64,000 nt of DNA from Streptomyces sp. Tu6071. GTDB taxonomy: Bacteria > Actinomycetota > Actinomycetes > Streptomycetales > Streptomycetaceae. Of the stretch, positions 14,899 through 23,212 are shown in pieces. Position 1 is the stretch's first letter. Each line of letters begins with the position of its first letter. The notes beneath the pieces were generated by a model. The model made no database searches, was not told where the DNA came from, and saw only the letters and a list, made by a program, of their open reading frames with translations. The stretch lies in contig NZ_CM001165.1 of NCBI RefSeq assembly GCF_000213055.1, forward strand, positions 2,627,445 to 2,691,444, in the 5' to 3' direction. A program made the translations under genes and the position numbers.

Positions 14899-15315
14899 TC
14901 AGCTGTCCAGCACAGCCAGCGCGTCGATCTCGATCAGCAGGCCCTTCGGCAGTCCCACGTACACCGTCGTCCGGGCCGCGGGGGCCTGCGTGAGGCCCTG
15001 CTCCTCGAAGTAGGCGTTGTAGATCTCGTTCATCTCGGCGAAGTGGTCGACGTCGGTCAGGTAGACGCGCATCATCATCACGTCGTCCCAGCTCGCGCCG
15101 CCCTCCTCAAGGATCGCCTTGACGTTGGCGAAGGTCTGGAGGGTCTGCTCGCGCAGGGTGGGGCCCGCGGGGGTGGGGGCCTGGCCCTCGACGGCGGGGA
15201 GGAAGCCGACCTGGCCGGCGACCTGGAGGATGTTCCCCTTCTTCACGCCGTGGGAGAACTTCGCGGGCGGGACGGTGTGCGTGGCGGGGGTGAGGGCGGT
15301 CTTCTCGGTCGGCAT
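14899..15315 (-). CDS. ridA: RidA/YjgF-family enamine/imine deaminase
   Basis: 138 aa, full family length. Typical elements: NILQVAGQVGFLP, LREQTLQTFANVKAILEEGG, WDDVMMMRVYLTD, and a C-terminal PAARTTVYVGLPKGLLIEID with the conserved Arg of the active site followed by an acidic residue. RidA hydrolyses reactive enamines/imines released by PLP enzymes. Here it lies in the same operon as an IclR regulator and sugar kinase, opposite a PLP-dependent D-amino-acid deaminase, which gives it an obvious substrate source. It starts 6 nt downstream of the IclR gene. Confidence 0.92.
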   Translation of the reverse strand: MPTEKTALTPATHTVPPAKFSHGVKKGNILQVAGQVGFLPAVEGQAPTPAGPTLREQTLQTFANVKAILEEGGASWDDVMMMRVYLTDVDHFAEMNEIYNAYFEEQGLTQAPAARTTVYVGLPKGLLIEIDALAVLDS

Positions 15316-15321
15316 GGCGGG

Positions 15322-16203
15322 TCAGGCTTCCTTGTTCGGCGTTTCACTGGCGGCAACGGGCGCGCCCGGCACGGGCGATCCCGACACGGTCCCACCCGGC
15401 ACGGGCGATCCCGACACGGTCCCACCCGGCACGGGCGATCCCGACACGGTCCCACCCGGCACGGGCGTTCCCGCGTACTCCCGGCTCACGGCGTCGGCAG
15501 TGCGGCGCACGAGCGGGAGAAGACTGAGCAGGTCGTCCGCGCTGACGACGACGTTCGGCGCGGAGACGGAGAGGGCGGCGACCACGCGTCCGTCGGCGCC
15601 GCGCACGGGGGCGGCGACGCAGTTGATGGACTCCTCGTGGCCGCCGAGGTCGGTGGCCCAGCCCTGTTCGCGTACGCGCGCGAGTTCCTTGAGGTACGCG
15701 GCTGCGTCCGGGGTCGAACGGGGCGTGTAGCGCGGGTAGTCGAGGCGTTCGGCGACGGCGCGGCGCTCGGGCTCGGGGAGGTCGGCGAGGATGAGTTTCG
15801 CGACGGCGGCGACGGTCATCGGGACGGTCTTGCCGACCCGCGAGTACATGCGGACCGGGTAGCGGCTGTCGACCTTGTCGAGGTAGACGACCTCACCCTC
15901 CTCGTGCACGGCGAGGTGGACGGTGTGCCCGCACGTCTCGCCCAGGCGGACGAGGTGCGGGTGCGCGATGCCGCGTACGTCCAGGTGCTCGACGGCCTGC
16001 GCGGCGAGCGCGAAGAGCCTCGAGCCGAGGCGGTAGCGGCCGTCGTGCTGGCGGTAGACGAGGCCGTGTTCGGCGAGGGTGCGGAGCAGGCGCAGCGCCG
16101 TGGACTTGTGCACGTCGAGGCGTTCCGCGACGCCGCCGAGGTCGGCGGGGCCCTCGGCGAGCAGCGGCAGGATGCTCAGCGCGCGATCGACGGTCTGGCT
16201 CAT
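15322..16203 (-). CDS. IclR-family transcriptional regulator with repeat tail
   Basis: 293 aa. N-terminal winged helix (TVDRALSILPLLAEG, LDVHKSTALRLLRTLAEHGL) and an effector domain (GHTVHLAVHEEGEVVYLDKV, RVREQGWATDLGGHEESINC, VAALSVSAPN). The normal IclR fold ends around residue 243. Beyond it is a tail of three exact PVPGGTVSGS units plus a partial fourth, an in-frame expansion not expected in the family. ATG overlaps the kinase stop by 4 nt (ATGA). It probably controls its own operon and the divergent deaminase operon through the palindrome at 17587-17603; that link is inferred. Confidence 0.92.
   Translation of the reverse strand: MSQTVDRALSILPLLAEGPADLGGVAERLDVHKSTALRLLRTLAEHGLVYRQHDGRYRLGSRLFALAAQAVEHLDVRGIAHPHLVRLGETCGHTVHLAVHEEGEVVYLDKVDSRYPVRMYSRVGKTVPMTVAAVAKLILADLPEPERRAVAERLDYPRYTPRSTPDAAAYLKELARVREQGWATDLGGHEESINCVAAPVRGADGRVVAALSVSAPNVVVSADDLLSLLPLVRRTADAVSREYAGTPVPGGTVSGSPVPGGTVSGSPVPGGTVSGSPVPGAPVAASETPNKEA
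15371..15460. repeat. 30-bp minisatellite inside the IclR gene
   Basis: Three identical tandem 30-bp copies (15371-15400, 15401-15430, 15431-15460) followed by a partial fourth. Each unit encodes ten residues of the PVPGGTVSGS type on the minus strand. No spacers, so not CRISPR. Identical copies indicate recent expansion. Confidence 0.95.
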
Positions 16204-17459
16204 GCCCCGGCCGCCTCGGCCGACCGAGCAGCCCCGCCCGCCTCAGCCGCCTCGGCCGACTGAGCAGCCCCACCCGCCCCAGCCGCCTCAGCCGACTGAG
16301 CCGCCTCGGCCCACCCCGGTCCCAGCGCGAGCCCGCCCCACTCCTCCGCGTCGAGCGCGGCGAGGCGGTCGGTGAGGGCGCACGGCGGGGGTGTCGTGAG
16401 GTCAGCGGCCACGGTGAGGACGTTCGCGGCGAGCAGGTGTCCCTGCCGCAGCCGGTCCGCGACGGGCAGGCCGCGCAGGAGTCCGGAGAGGTACCCGGCG
16501 GCGAAGGCGTCGCCCGCGCCGACCGGCGCGACGACGTCGACGCGCGGCGCGGGCTCGTGGATCACGGCGTCGGGGGCGGTACGGAGGGCCGCGGGCGCCT
16601 CGCCGGTACGGGGATCGCCGGCCCCGTTCGCCGGAGTCGCGTCCTCCCCGGCCCCGGAGCGCGTGAACACCGTCGCGCCGCCCGCGCCCTGCTTGACGAC
16701 CAGCGTCGTCGGTTCGGGGAGCGCGTCGCGCACCGCCTGCGGGCCGCCCGTGACACCCCACGCCGTCTCCGCCTCGTCCTCGCCGACGAAGACGAGGTCG
16801 GCGCCGCGCGCGAGGCCGAGCAGGACCTCGCCCGCCGCCGCCCTGTCGGGCCACAGGCTCGCCCGGAAGTTCACGTCGAACGAGACGAGGGGGCGCCCCG
16901 GCGCCCGCTCGGTGAGGGTGCGCAGGAGGGCGAGGCAGTCGGGCGAGAGCGCGGCGGTGATGCCGGTCACGTGGAGGACGCGGGTGTCGCGCAGCGCGTC
17001 GAGCGGGACGGTGTGCGGGGACATCGCGGAGGCGGCGGAGCCCGCGCGGTAGTAGACGACCTCGAAGGCGGCGTCGGCGTCGCGGTCGGCCGCCGTGCGG
17101 AAGTAGATGCCGGTGGGGCGGGCGGGGTCGCGTGTGACGGCGCTCGTGTCGACGCCGTACGCCGCTATGGCGTCCACGAGGTGCTCGCCGAAGCCGTCCG
17201 CGCCGACCCGGCTCACCCAGCGGGCGCGGTGCCCGGCGGCGGCGAGGGCGCAGGCGACGTTGGACTCGGCGCCGCCGATGGCGCGCGTGAAGGCGGGGAC
17301 GTCGGCGAGGCGGCCGGTGGTCTGCGGGACGAAGGTGACCATCGACTCGCCGAGGCAGACGACCTCGGCGCCGGGGCCGCTCTCGCCGGTGCCCCCGGCC
17401 TGGCCGGGGGCCTGGGCCGGTGCCGGAACGGTGGCGGCTGCGGTGTCGGTCGCGCTCAC
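16200..17459 (-). CDS. PfkB-family sugar kinase (2-keto-3-deoxygluconate kinase-like)
   Basis: 419 aa, GTG start with GAGAGG upstream. PfkB landmarks: CLGESMVTFVPQ at the start, AIGGAESNVACALAAAG, and the catalytic APVGAGDAFAAGYLSGLLRG with the conserved GAGDAF Asp. YYRAGSAAS and FVGEDEAE fit the KdgK subgroup. A ~45-residue stretch near 245-290 is poorly conserved. The last ~35 residues are Ala-rich repeats (AQSAEAAGAGG, AQSAEAAEAGG) that look like an expansion. It probably phosphorylates 2-keto-3-deoxy sugars, consistent with the nearby sugar-acid pathway; exact substrate inferred. First gene of the kinase-iclR-ridA operon. Confidence 0.88.
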   Translation of the reverse strand: MSATDTAAATVPAPAQAPGQAGGTGESGPGAEVVCLGESMVTFVPQTTGRLADVPAFTRAIGGAESNVACALAAAGHRARWVSRVGADGFGEHLVDAIAAYGVDTSAVTRDPARPTGIYFRTAADRDADAAFEVVYYRAGSAASAMSPHTVPLDALRDTRVLHVTGITAALSPDCLALLRTLTERAPGRPLVSFDVNFRASLWPDRAAAGEVLLGLARGADLVFVGEDEAETAWGVTGGPQAVRDALPEPTTLVVKQGAGGATVFTRSGAGEDATPANGAGDPRTGEAPAALRTAPDAVIHEPAPRVDVVAPVGAGDAFAAGYLSGLLRGLPVADRLRQGHLLAANVLTVAADLTTPPPCALTDRLAALDAEEWGGLALGPGWAEAAQSAEAAGAGGAAQSAEAAEAGGAARSAEAAGA

Positions 17460-17577
17460 GGTCTGCCTCTCGTCGTACGTACGGGGTGGAAGTTCCCGGG
17501 CCGGTGCGGGGCCGGCGTCCCACCCGCCTCATTGACCCCGACTCGTCCAGGATGTTAGACACCATGAAGCGACATAC

Positions 17578-17603
17578 GCAATGAGCGTTGCACCCTGCGC
17601 AAC
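17578..17603. promoter_or_regulatory. Candidate IclR operator between divergent operons
   Basis: GTTGC-N7-GCAAC (17587-17603) is an inverted repeat, with a further GCAA half-site at 17578-17581 making three evenly spaced half-sites. It lies in the 213-nt region between the kinase (start 17459) and deaminase (start 17673) genes, where the IclR protein encoded nearby would be expected to bind. Confidence 0.45.
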
Positions 17604-17672
17604 ACGGGCGGCCGGAAAACGCCGTCGCCCGCGCGAGGGGGGCGCGCCGCCTCGGCCCCTTGGGAGTACGTC

Positions 17673-19010
17673 ATGACCGCTGGGCACAGCCGCCCCGCCG
17701 CCCTCGACCGGCTCGCGCTCGACCGGCTTTCCGCGGTCCGCGTGGACAGCCGCTTCAAGGGGCTGCCTCCGGACGCCGAGGGCCTGACCGTCGCCGAGCT
17801 GGCCGGACAGCGCAGGAACCTCTTCACGGGCGGATTCACGACCCCCGTGCTCGCGCTCTCGGCCGAGGCGCTGGAGCACAACCTCGCGCTCATGGAGACG
17901 TACACCGAGCGCCACGGCCTCGATTTCGCGCCGCACGGCAAGACGTCGATGGCCCCGCAGCTCTTCCAGCGGCAGCTGGAGCGCGGCGCCTGGGGCATCA
18001 CGCTCGCGGTGCCGCACCAGGTCCGTGTCGCGCGCGCCTTCGGCGTGCCGCGCGTGTTCCTCGCCAACGAGCTGGTCGACGCGGCGGCGCTGCGCTGGCT
18101 CGCGGCCGAGCTGGCGGCCGACCCGGACTTCGTCTTCGTCTGCTACGTGGACTCGGTGCGGGGTGTGGAGCTGATGGACGCGGCGCTCCGCGAGGCCGCC
18201 GGGTCCCTGCCCGCCGGTCCGTCGAGCGCGCGGCGCGTGGACGTCGTCGTCGAGCTGGGCGCGGGCGAGGGCGCGCGGACCGGGGTGCGGACGGAGGCGG
18301 AGTGCGCTGCGGTCGCGGACGCGGTCGCCGCGACGGGCACGCTGCGGCTCGTCGGGGTCGCCGGGTACGAGGGCGAAGTACCCGAGGCGGACCCGGAGCG
18401 CGTGCTCGCGTGGCTGCGCAGGCTCACCACGCTCCTCGTGGACTTCGACGCTGCGGGCCGGTTCACGGCGGCGGGCACGGACGAGATCATCGTGAGCGCG
18501 GGCGGCAGCGCCTGGTTCGACGCGGTCGCGACCGCGTTCGCGGAGATCGGTGAACTGAGCGCGCCGGTAAGGAAGGTGCTGCGTTCGGGCGCGTACGTCT
18601 CGCACGACGACGGGCACTACAAGCACCTCACGCCGTTCAACCGCGTCCCCGACGAGGGCGCGCTGCACCCGGCCTTCCGGCTGTGGGCGCAGGTCGTCTC
18701 GCGCCCGTCCGCCGAGCAGGCGTTCGTCAACGCGGGCAAGCGGGACGCCGCATACGACCTCGACCTGCCCGAGGCGCAGGCGGTACGGGACGCGCGCACC
18801 GGCGAGGTACGCGGCGCCGGGGGCATCGCGGTGAGCGGGCTCTCGGACCAGCACGGCTGGGTGCGCACGGAGCCGGACGCGGAGCTCGAGGTCGGGGACT
18901 GGCTCGGCATGGGGCTCTCGCACCCGTGCACGTCCTTCGACAAGTGGCAGCTGATCCCCGTCGCGACGGCGGACGGCACGGTCACGGACTACGTACGGAC
19001 GTTCTTCTAG
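17673..19010 (+). CDS. PLP-dependent D-amino-acid deaminase / D-serine dehydratase-like
   Basis: 445 aa. Fold-type III (alanine racemase N-terminal) enzyme: the PLP lysine is Lys90 in FAPHGKTSM, followed by WGITLAVPHQVRVARAFGV. The C-terminal domain ends GLSHPCTSFDKWQLIPV; its His and Cys match the zinc ligands of eukaryotic-type D-serine dehydratases and D-threonine aldolases. FVNAGKRDAAYD is also typical. Family members are annotated amino acid deaminase. It stands 51 nt upstream of an N-acyl-D-amino-acid deacylase, so the pair would release and then deaminate D-amino acids. Opposite the kinase-iclR-ridA operon. Confidence 0.88.
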   Translation: MTAGHSRPAALDRLALDRLSAVRVDSRFKGLPPDAEGLTVAELAGQRRNLFTGGFTTPVLALSAEALEHNLALMETYTERHGLDFAPHGKTSMAPQLFQRQLERGAWGITLAVPHQVRVARAFGVPRVFLANELVDAAALRWLAAELAADPDFVFVCYVDSVRGVELMDAALREAAGSLPAGPSSARRVDVVVELGAGEGARTGVRTEAECAAVADAVAATGTLRLVGVAGYEGEVPEADPERVLAWLRRLTTLLVDFDAAGRFTAAGTDEIIVSAGGSAWFDAVATAFAEIGELSAPVRKVLRSGAYVSHDDGHYKHLTPFNRVPDEGALHPAFRLWAQVVSRPSAEQAFVNAGKRDAAYDLDLPEAQAVRDARTGEVRGAGGIAVSGLSDQHGWVRTEPDAELEVGDWLGMGLSHPCTSFDKWQLIPVATADGTVTDYVRTFF

Positions 19011-19061
19011 GAATCCCCGGCACTCCCTCTGCCGCGTCCCTCCCCGAACAGGAAAAGCCCC

Positions 19062-20705
19062 ATGCCCGCAGCACCCGCCCCCTCCCCCGGCCCCGAACTC
19101 CTCGTCCGTGACGCCCTCGTGGTCGACGGCTCGGGTGAAGAGCCCTACCGCGCCGACGTCTTGCTGCGCGGGGGCCGGATCGCGGGGATCGGGCGGGAGG
19201 GGGACGGGCGGCGCCTGTCGGCGGCGCGCACGCTCGACGCGGACGGGCTCGCGCTGGCCCCCGGCTTCATCGACATGCACGCCCACAGCGATCTCGCCGT
19301 GCTCCGCGACCCCGCGCACACGGCGAAGGTCGCGCAGGGCGTGACGCTCGAAGTCCTGGGCCAGGACGGCATTTCGTACGCCCCTGCCGACGAGCGGACG
19401 CTCGCCGAGGTGCGCCGCACGATCGCGGGCTGGAACGGCGGCGGGCCCGGGGACGACTCCGTGGACTTCGACTGGCGCACGGTGGGCGAGTACCTGGACC
19501 GGCTCGACCGGCAGGGCCTCGCCGTGAACGCCGCGTACCTCGTCCCGCAGGGCACGGTCCGGATGCACGCGATGGGCTGGGAGGACCGCCCGCCGACCGC
19601 CGCCGAGCTGGATCGGATGCGTCAACTCGTCGCGCAGGGGATGCGCGAGGGCGCGGTCGGCATGTCCTCGGGGCTCACGTACACGCCGGGCATGTACGCG
19701 AAGGACGCCGAACTGACCGAGCTGTGCCGGGTCGTCGCCGAGTACGGCGGCTACTACTGCCCGCACCACCGCTCGTACGGGGCGGGCGCGCTGGAGGCGT
19801 ACGAGGAGATGGTCGCTCTCGCGCGCGAGGCGGACTGCCCGCTCCATCTCGCCCACGCCACCATGAACTTCGGCGTGAACAAGGGCCGTGCGGCGGAGCT
19901 GGTCTCGCTGCTCGACGGGGCGCTCGCGGCCGGCGCCGACATCAGCCTCGACACGTACCCGTACACCCCGGGTTCCACGACGCTCGCCGCCGTGCTGCCC
20001 AGTTGGGCGAGCGAGGGCGGCCCGGAGGCGACGCTCGCGCGGCTCGCCGACGCGGAGACCGCCGAACGCATCCGGCACGACCTCGAAGTGGTCGGCTCGG
20101 ACGGCTGCCACGGGGTGCCGATGGAGTGGGGGACGATCGAGATCTCGGGCGTCACGAGCCCCGGGCTCGCGGACGCCGTGGGCCGTACGGTCGCCGAGTC
20201 CGCCGCCGCGCGGGGCGTCGCTCCGTGGGCGTACGCCCGCGAACTGCTCCTCGCCGACCGCCTCGGCCCGACGATCCTCCAGCACGTCGGGCACGAGGAG
20301 AACGTCCGCGCGATCATGCGCCACCCCGTGCACACGGGCGGCTCGGACGGCATCCTCCAGGGCGCGAAGCCGCACCCGCGCGCGTACGGCACGTTCCCGC
20401 AGTACCTGGGGAAGTACGTGCGGGAGGTGGGCATCCTCTCGCTCGCGGAGTGCGTCCAGCACCTCACCTCGCGCCCGGCGGCGCGCCTGCGGCTCCCCGA
20501 CCGGGGCCTCGTGCGCGAGGGCTACCGCGCCGACCTCGTCCTCTTCGACCCGGCCACGGTCGCGGCGGGCTCGACCTTCGAGAGCCCGCGCACGCTCCCC
20601 GTGGGCATCCCGCACGTCTTGGTCGACGGGCACTTCGTGCTGCGCGACGGGGCCCGTACGGAGGCGACGCCGGGGCGTTCGGTACGGGGGACGGGGCGGC
20701 GCTGA
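19062..20705 (+). CDS. N-acyl-D-amino-acid deacylase (D-aminoacylase), amidohydrolase
   Basis: 547 aa. Starts with the urease-like beta-sandwich (LLVRDALVVDGSG, YRADVLLRGGRIAGIG), then PGFIDMHAHSDLAVL with metal ligands His73 and His75. GMSSGLTYTPGMYAKDAEL, YYCPHHRSYG and HTGGSDGILQGAKPHPRAYG are hallmarks of D-aminoacylases, including the conserved Cys and the catalytic Asp near the end. The C-terminal sandwich (GLVREGYRADLVLFDP) completes the fold. It hydrolyses N-acyl-D-amino acids, feeding the deaminase encoded upstream. AGGAAAAG precedes ATG. Confidence 0.93.
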   Translation: MPAAPAPSPGPELLVRDALVVDGSGEEPYRADVLLRGGRIAGIGREGDGRRLSAARTLDADGLALAPGFIDMHAHSDLAVLRDPAHTAKVAQGVTLEVLGQDGISYAPADERTLAEVRRTIAGWNGGGPGDDSVDFDWRTVGEYLDRLDRQGLAVNAAYLVPQGTVRMHAMGWEDRPPTAAELDRMRQLVAQGMREGAVGMSSGLTYTPGMYAKDAELTELCRVVAEYGGYYCPHHRSYGAGALEAYEEMVALAREADCPLHLAHATMNFGVNKGRAAELVSLLDGALAAGADISLDTYPYTPGSTTLAAVLPSWASEGGPEATLARLADAETAERIRHDLEVVGSDGCHGVPMEWGTIEISGVTSPGLADAVGRTVAESAAARGVAPWAYARELLLADRLGPTILQHVGHEENVRAIMRHPVHTGGSDGILQGAKPHPRAYGTFPQYLGKYVREVGILSLAECVQHLTSRPAARLRLPDRGLVREGYRADLVLFDPATVAAGSTFESPRTLPVGIPHVLVDGHFVLRDGARTEATPGRSVRGTGRR

Positions 20706-20771
20706 GGCGCCGGACGGGCTCCGGGCGGGCCCTGGACTGACTTTGGACACGCCCCGGACCGACCCCGGGCG

Positions 20772-20804
20772 GGCCCCGGACCGGCCCCGGACCGGCCCCG
20801 GACC
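20772..20804. repeat. 11-bp tandem repeat
   Basis: Three identical copies of GGCCCCGGACC with partial copies on both sides, in the spacer after the D-aminoacylase gene. It may slow transcription but does not form a convincing hairpin. Confidence 0.7.
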
Positions 20805-20895
20805 GGCACTCCGGAAAAAATCTTCGCCCATCCGTGAACTTTCCGCCGGACCCCGCCATCGAACCTCGTACACGCACGAGGAAAGGACGATGGCC

Positions 20896-21510
20896 ATGAC
20901 CGGCAGCCCGAACGAGATCACCGACACCGACCCCACCGTGGGCACCGCCGCGAAGCCCGGTCGCAAGGGCCGGATCGCGCGGCGCATAGCCGCACCGCTC
21001 GCCGCGCTCGCGCTCACCGGCGCGGTCGGGGCCGTCACGATGGCGCAGGCCAGCGCCTCCGGGACGAGCGCGAAGGCCGCGACGCCGACCTGCTCGACCT
21101 CCGGGCTCAGCGTCTCGCTGAGCAAGCGCCTCGCGGGCGGGATGAACCACGCGGGCGCGATCCTGGACCTCAAGAACACGAGCGGCCACACGTGCGCCCT
21201 GCGCGGCTACCCGGGCCTCGGCCTCCAGGACGCCAACGGCAAGACGCTCACGTCGAAGACGTCGTGGGGCAACACCTGGTACGCGCAGGACCCGGGCAAG
21301 ACCACGCTGACCCTCAAGAACGGCCAGCGCGCCCAGGCCGTCATCGCCTGGACCCACGCCAACACCGGTACGCCGGAGGCCCGGCACGCCGCCAAGCTCG
21401 TCGTGACCCCGCCCGCCTCCACGACCCACAAGACGCTGAAGCTCGACGAGTGGGTGGACAACGGCCTGTTGAGCGTCACGCCGGTCGCGTACGCCTACAA
21501 GGTGAGCTGA
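20896..21510 (+). CDS. Secreted DUF4232-like protein
   Basis: 204 aa from ATG 20896 (AAAGGA about 8 nt upstream); an ATG at 20890 is too close to that site. The N-terminal ~30 residues are polar, then a basic GRKGRIARRIAAPL and a hydrophobic signal (ALALTGAVGAVTMAQASAS). The mature part has CSTSGLSVSL, GAILDLKNTSGHTCALRGYPG and WVDNGLLSVTPVAY, the pattern of DUF4232 proteins in Streptomyces, with paired Cys. A secreted or cell-wall protein of unknown function. Confidence 0.85.
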   Translation: MTGSPNEITDTDPTVGTAAKPGRKGRIARRIAAPLAALALTGAVGAVTMAQASASGTSAKAATPTCSTSGLSVSLSKRLAGGMNHAGAILDLKNTSGHTCALRGYPGLGLQDANGKTLTSKTSWGNTWYAQDPGKTTLTLKNGQRAQAVIAWTHANTGTPEARHAAKLVVTPPASTTHKTLKLDEWVDNGLLSVTPVAYAYKVS

Positions 21511-21555
21511 CCCGGGGCGCCGGAGCACCGGCAGGAGCACGAGTACGGACCCGGC

Positions 21556-21597
21556 CGAGGGGCCGGGGCACGCCGGGGGGCGTGCCCCGGCCCCTCG
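21556..21597 (+). terminator. Hairpin terminator
   Basis: Perfect 19-bp inverted repeat (21556-21574 with 21579-21597) around a GGGG loop, located 45 nt downstream of the DUF4232-like gene. Confidence 0.85.
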
Positions 21598-21739
21598 TCA
21601 TGCCCCCGCTCCCGTTCCGGAAGCGCGCCTTCCACCCCAAATTCGCTCTCACGGGCGTGAGTTCGCTCTCGACGGGCACCCGGCTCCACACAGCGAAAGG
21701 CACACGAGCCGCACGATTCCCGCAGGAAAGGACCGCCCC

Positions 21740-22051
21740 GTGACCAGCTACGACAATCCCGCCTCCGGCACCTCCTACCACGGCCGCCCCGCGACCGGCA
21801 CGCAGACGCCGGGGCTGGCGGTCGCCGCGCTCGTGACGGGTATCGGCGGACTGATCTTCTTCTGGCTCATCCCGATCCTCGGGCTCGCGCTCGGTGTGCT
21901 CGGCGTCGTCTTCGGCGTCATGACGACGCGCCGCGCGAAGGCGGGCGCGCCCGGCAAGGGCATGGGCACGGCGGGCATCGTGACCGGCGCCGTGTCGATC
22001 GTGGGCGCGCTCGTCTTCTGGGCGGTCGCCGTCGCGGTCCTCGCCTCCTGA
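21740..22051 (+). CDS. DUF4190-like two-helix membrane protein
   Basis: 103 aa, GTG start with AGGAAAGGA 8 nt upstream. A polar N-terminus (~28 aa), then two membrane segments. The first is LAVAALVTGIGGLIFFW with its continuation, where the Gly-rich 'LAVAALVxGIxG' pattern is typical of DUF4190. The loop MTTRRAKAGAPGKGMGTAGI and a second helix (VTGAVSIVGALVFWAVAVA) follow. Function unknown; such proteins are abundant in Streptomyces. Monocistronic, with its own terminator. Confidence 0.85.
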   Translation: MTSYDNPASGTSYHGRPATGTQTPGLAVAALVTGIGGLIFFWLIPILGLALGVLGVVFGVMTTRRAKAGAPGKGMGTAGIVTGAVSIVGALVFWAVAVAVLAS

Positions 22052-22078
22052 CCCGCCCCGGCACACCCCCGCGTCCCC

Positions 22079-22105
22079 GGCCGTCCTCCCTTGCGGAGGG
22101 CGGCC
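22079..22105 (+). terminator. Hairpin terminator after DUF4190-like gene
   Basis: GGCCGTCCTCC and GGAGGGCGGCC pair over 11 bp (one G-U) around a short CTTGC-type loop, followed by GTTCGTCT. About 28 nt after the stop codon. Confidence 0.75.
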
Positions 22106-22205
22106 GTTCGTCTGCCCGCCCCCGGAAACCGCACCCCTCGCCGCCCCCGCCCCCACCTCCTCGCGTGACAGGGCGCCATTGACCCCCCGAATTCCGGGGA
22201 TTACC

Positions 22206-22255
22206 TTGACGCTGCACATCGATCACATACGAGCACACCGTTCACGTACATGAAC
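22206..22255 (+). promoter_or_regulatory. Glucarate operon promoter with operator palindrome
   Basis: TTGACG (22206-22211) with a 16-nt spacer to TACGAG (22228-22233) is a plausible promoter. The palindrome GTTCA-N6-TGAAC (22240-22255) would cover the transcription start, the expected position for a repressor. No regulator gene is adjacent to this operon; the IclR protein at 15322-16203 is one candidate. Confidence 0.45.
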
Positions 22256-22273
22256 GCATCTGCGAGGACACCC

Positions 22274-23212
22274 ATGCTGCCCGAGGGCCTGTACTCCTTC
22301 CCGCTCACCCCCTTCACCCCACAGGACACCTTCGCGCGCGACGTCTTCGCCGAGCACGTCGAGCAGCAGGTGGCCGCCGGGCCCGCCGCGCTCTTCGTGG
22401 CATGCGGCACGGGCGAGTTCTCGGCGCTCGACGCGGCGGAGCACCGCGCCGTCGTCGCGACCGCCGTGGAGGTCGCGGCCGGGCGCGTCCCGGTGTACGC
22501 GGGCGTCGGCGGCGGCCCGCGCCTCGCCGCCGGCTTCGCGCGCGGCGCCGCCGAGGCCGGCGCCGACGGGCTGCTCCTCATGCCCCCGTACCTCATCGAA
22601 TCCGCCCCGGCGGGCCTCGTCGCGCACGTACGGCACGTGGCCGGGACGACCCCCCTGCCGCTCGTCGTCTACCAGCGCGCCAACGCCGTGCTCGACCCGC
22701 CGTCCGCTCTCGCGCTGCTCGACCTTCCGACCGTCGCCGGGATCAAGGAAGGGCGCGGCGACGTGGACGCGATGCAGCGGATCATCGCGACGGTACGGGC
22801 CTCGGGGCACCCCCGCGCGGAGAGCTTCGCGTTCGTCAACGGGCTGCCCACGGCCGAGGTTTCGGTGCCCGCCTACGAGGCGATCGGCGTCACCGGCTAC
22901 TCCTCGGCGGTCCTGTGCTTCGCCCCGGACATCGCCGTCGCCTTCCACCGCGCGAGCACGCGCGGGGACGTCACCGCCGTGCGCACGCTGCTCGCCGAGT
23001 TCTACGTGCCGCTCGTGGGCCTGCGCGACAAGGCGCCCGGGTACGCGGTGGCCCTCCCGAAGGCGGGCGCGCGGCTCGCGGGCCTGGACGTCGGCCCCGT
23101 ACGGCCGCCGTTGCTCGACGCGACCGAGGAGCACGTCGCCGAGCTGAAGGACATCATCGCGCGCGGCCGGGCGGCGCTCGCGGGCATCGCGGCGCGGGGA
23201 GTGGTCGCGTGA
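22274..23212 (+). CDS. kdgD: 5-dehydro-4-deoxyglucarate dehydratase (KdgD), DapA superfamily
   Basis: 312 aa. ATG 22274 follows GAGGACACCC; an upstream in-frame ATG (22250) lies in the operator and has no ribosome site. Class I lyase barrel: FPLTPFTPQD, ALFVACGTGEFSAL, LLLMPPYLIE, and the Schiff-base Lys158 in GIKEGRGD. The downstream Gly-Arg-Gly-Asp pattern fits KdgD rather than DapA. It dehydrates and decarboxylates 5-keto-4-deoxyglucarate to 2,5-dioxopentanoate. First gene of a four-gene operon; its stop overlaps the gudD GTG. Confidence 0.93.
   Translation: MLPEGLYSFPLTPFTPQDTFARDVFAEHVEQQVAAGPAALFVACGTGEFSALDAAEHRAVVATAVEVAAGRVPVYAGVGGGPRLAAGFARGAAEAGADGLLLMPPYLIESAPAGLVAHVRHVAGTTPLPLVVYQRANAVLDPPSALALLDLPTVAGIKEGRGDVDAMQRIIATVRASGHPRAESFAFVNGLPTAEVSVPAYEAIGVTGYSSAVLCFAPDIAVAFHRASTRGDVTAVRTLLAEFYVPLVGLRDKAPGYAVALPKAGARLAGLDVGPVRPPLLDATEEHVAELKDIIARGRAALAGIAARGVVA

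Noticed and set aside
15371-15460. Possible CRISPR array
   Set aside because: The 30-bp units are head-to-tail with no spacers and encode an in-frame peptide repeat; no cas genes nearby.
17529-21191. A 1220-codon open frame on the minus strand
   Set aside because: It lies antisense to the deaminase and D-aminoacylase genes, has Arg/His-rich low-information sequence, no ribosome site and no domain; typical high-GC shadow frame.
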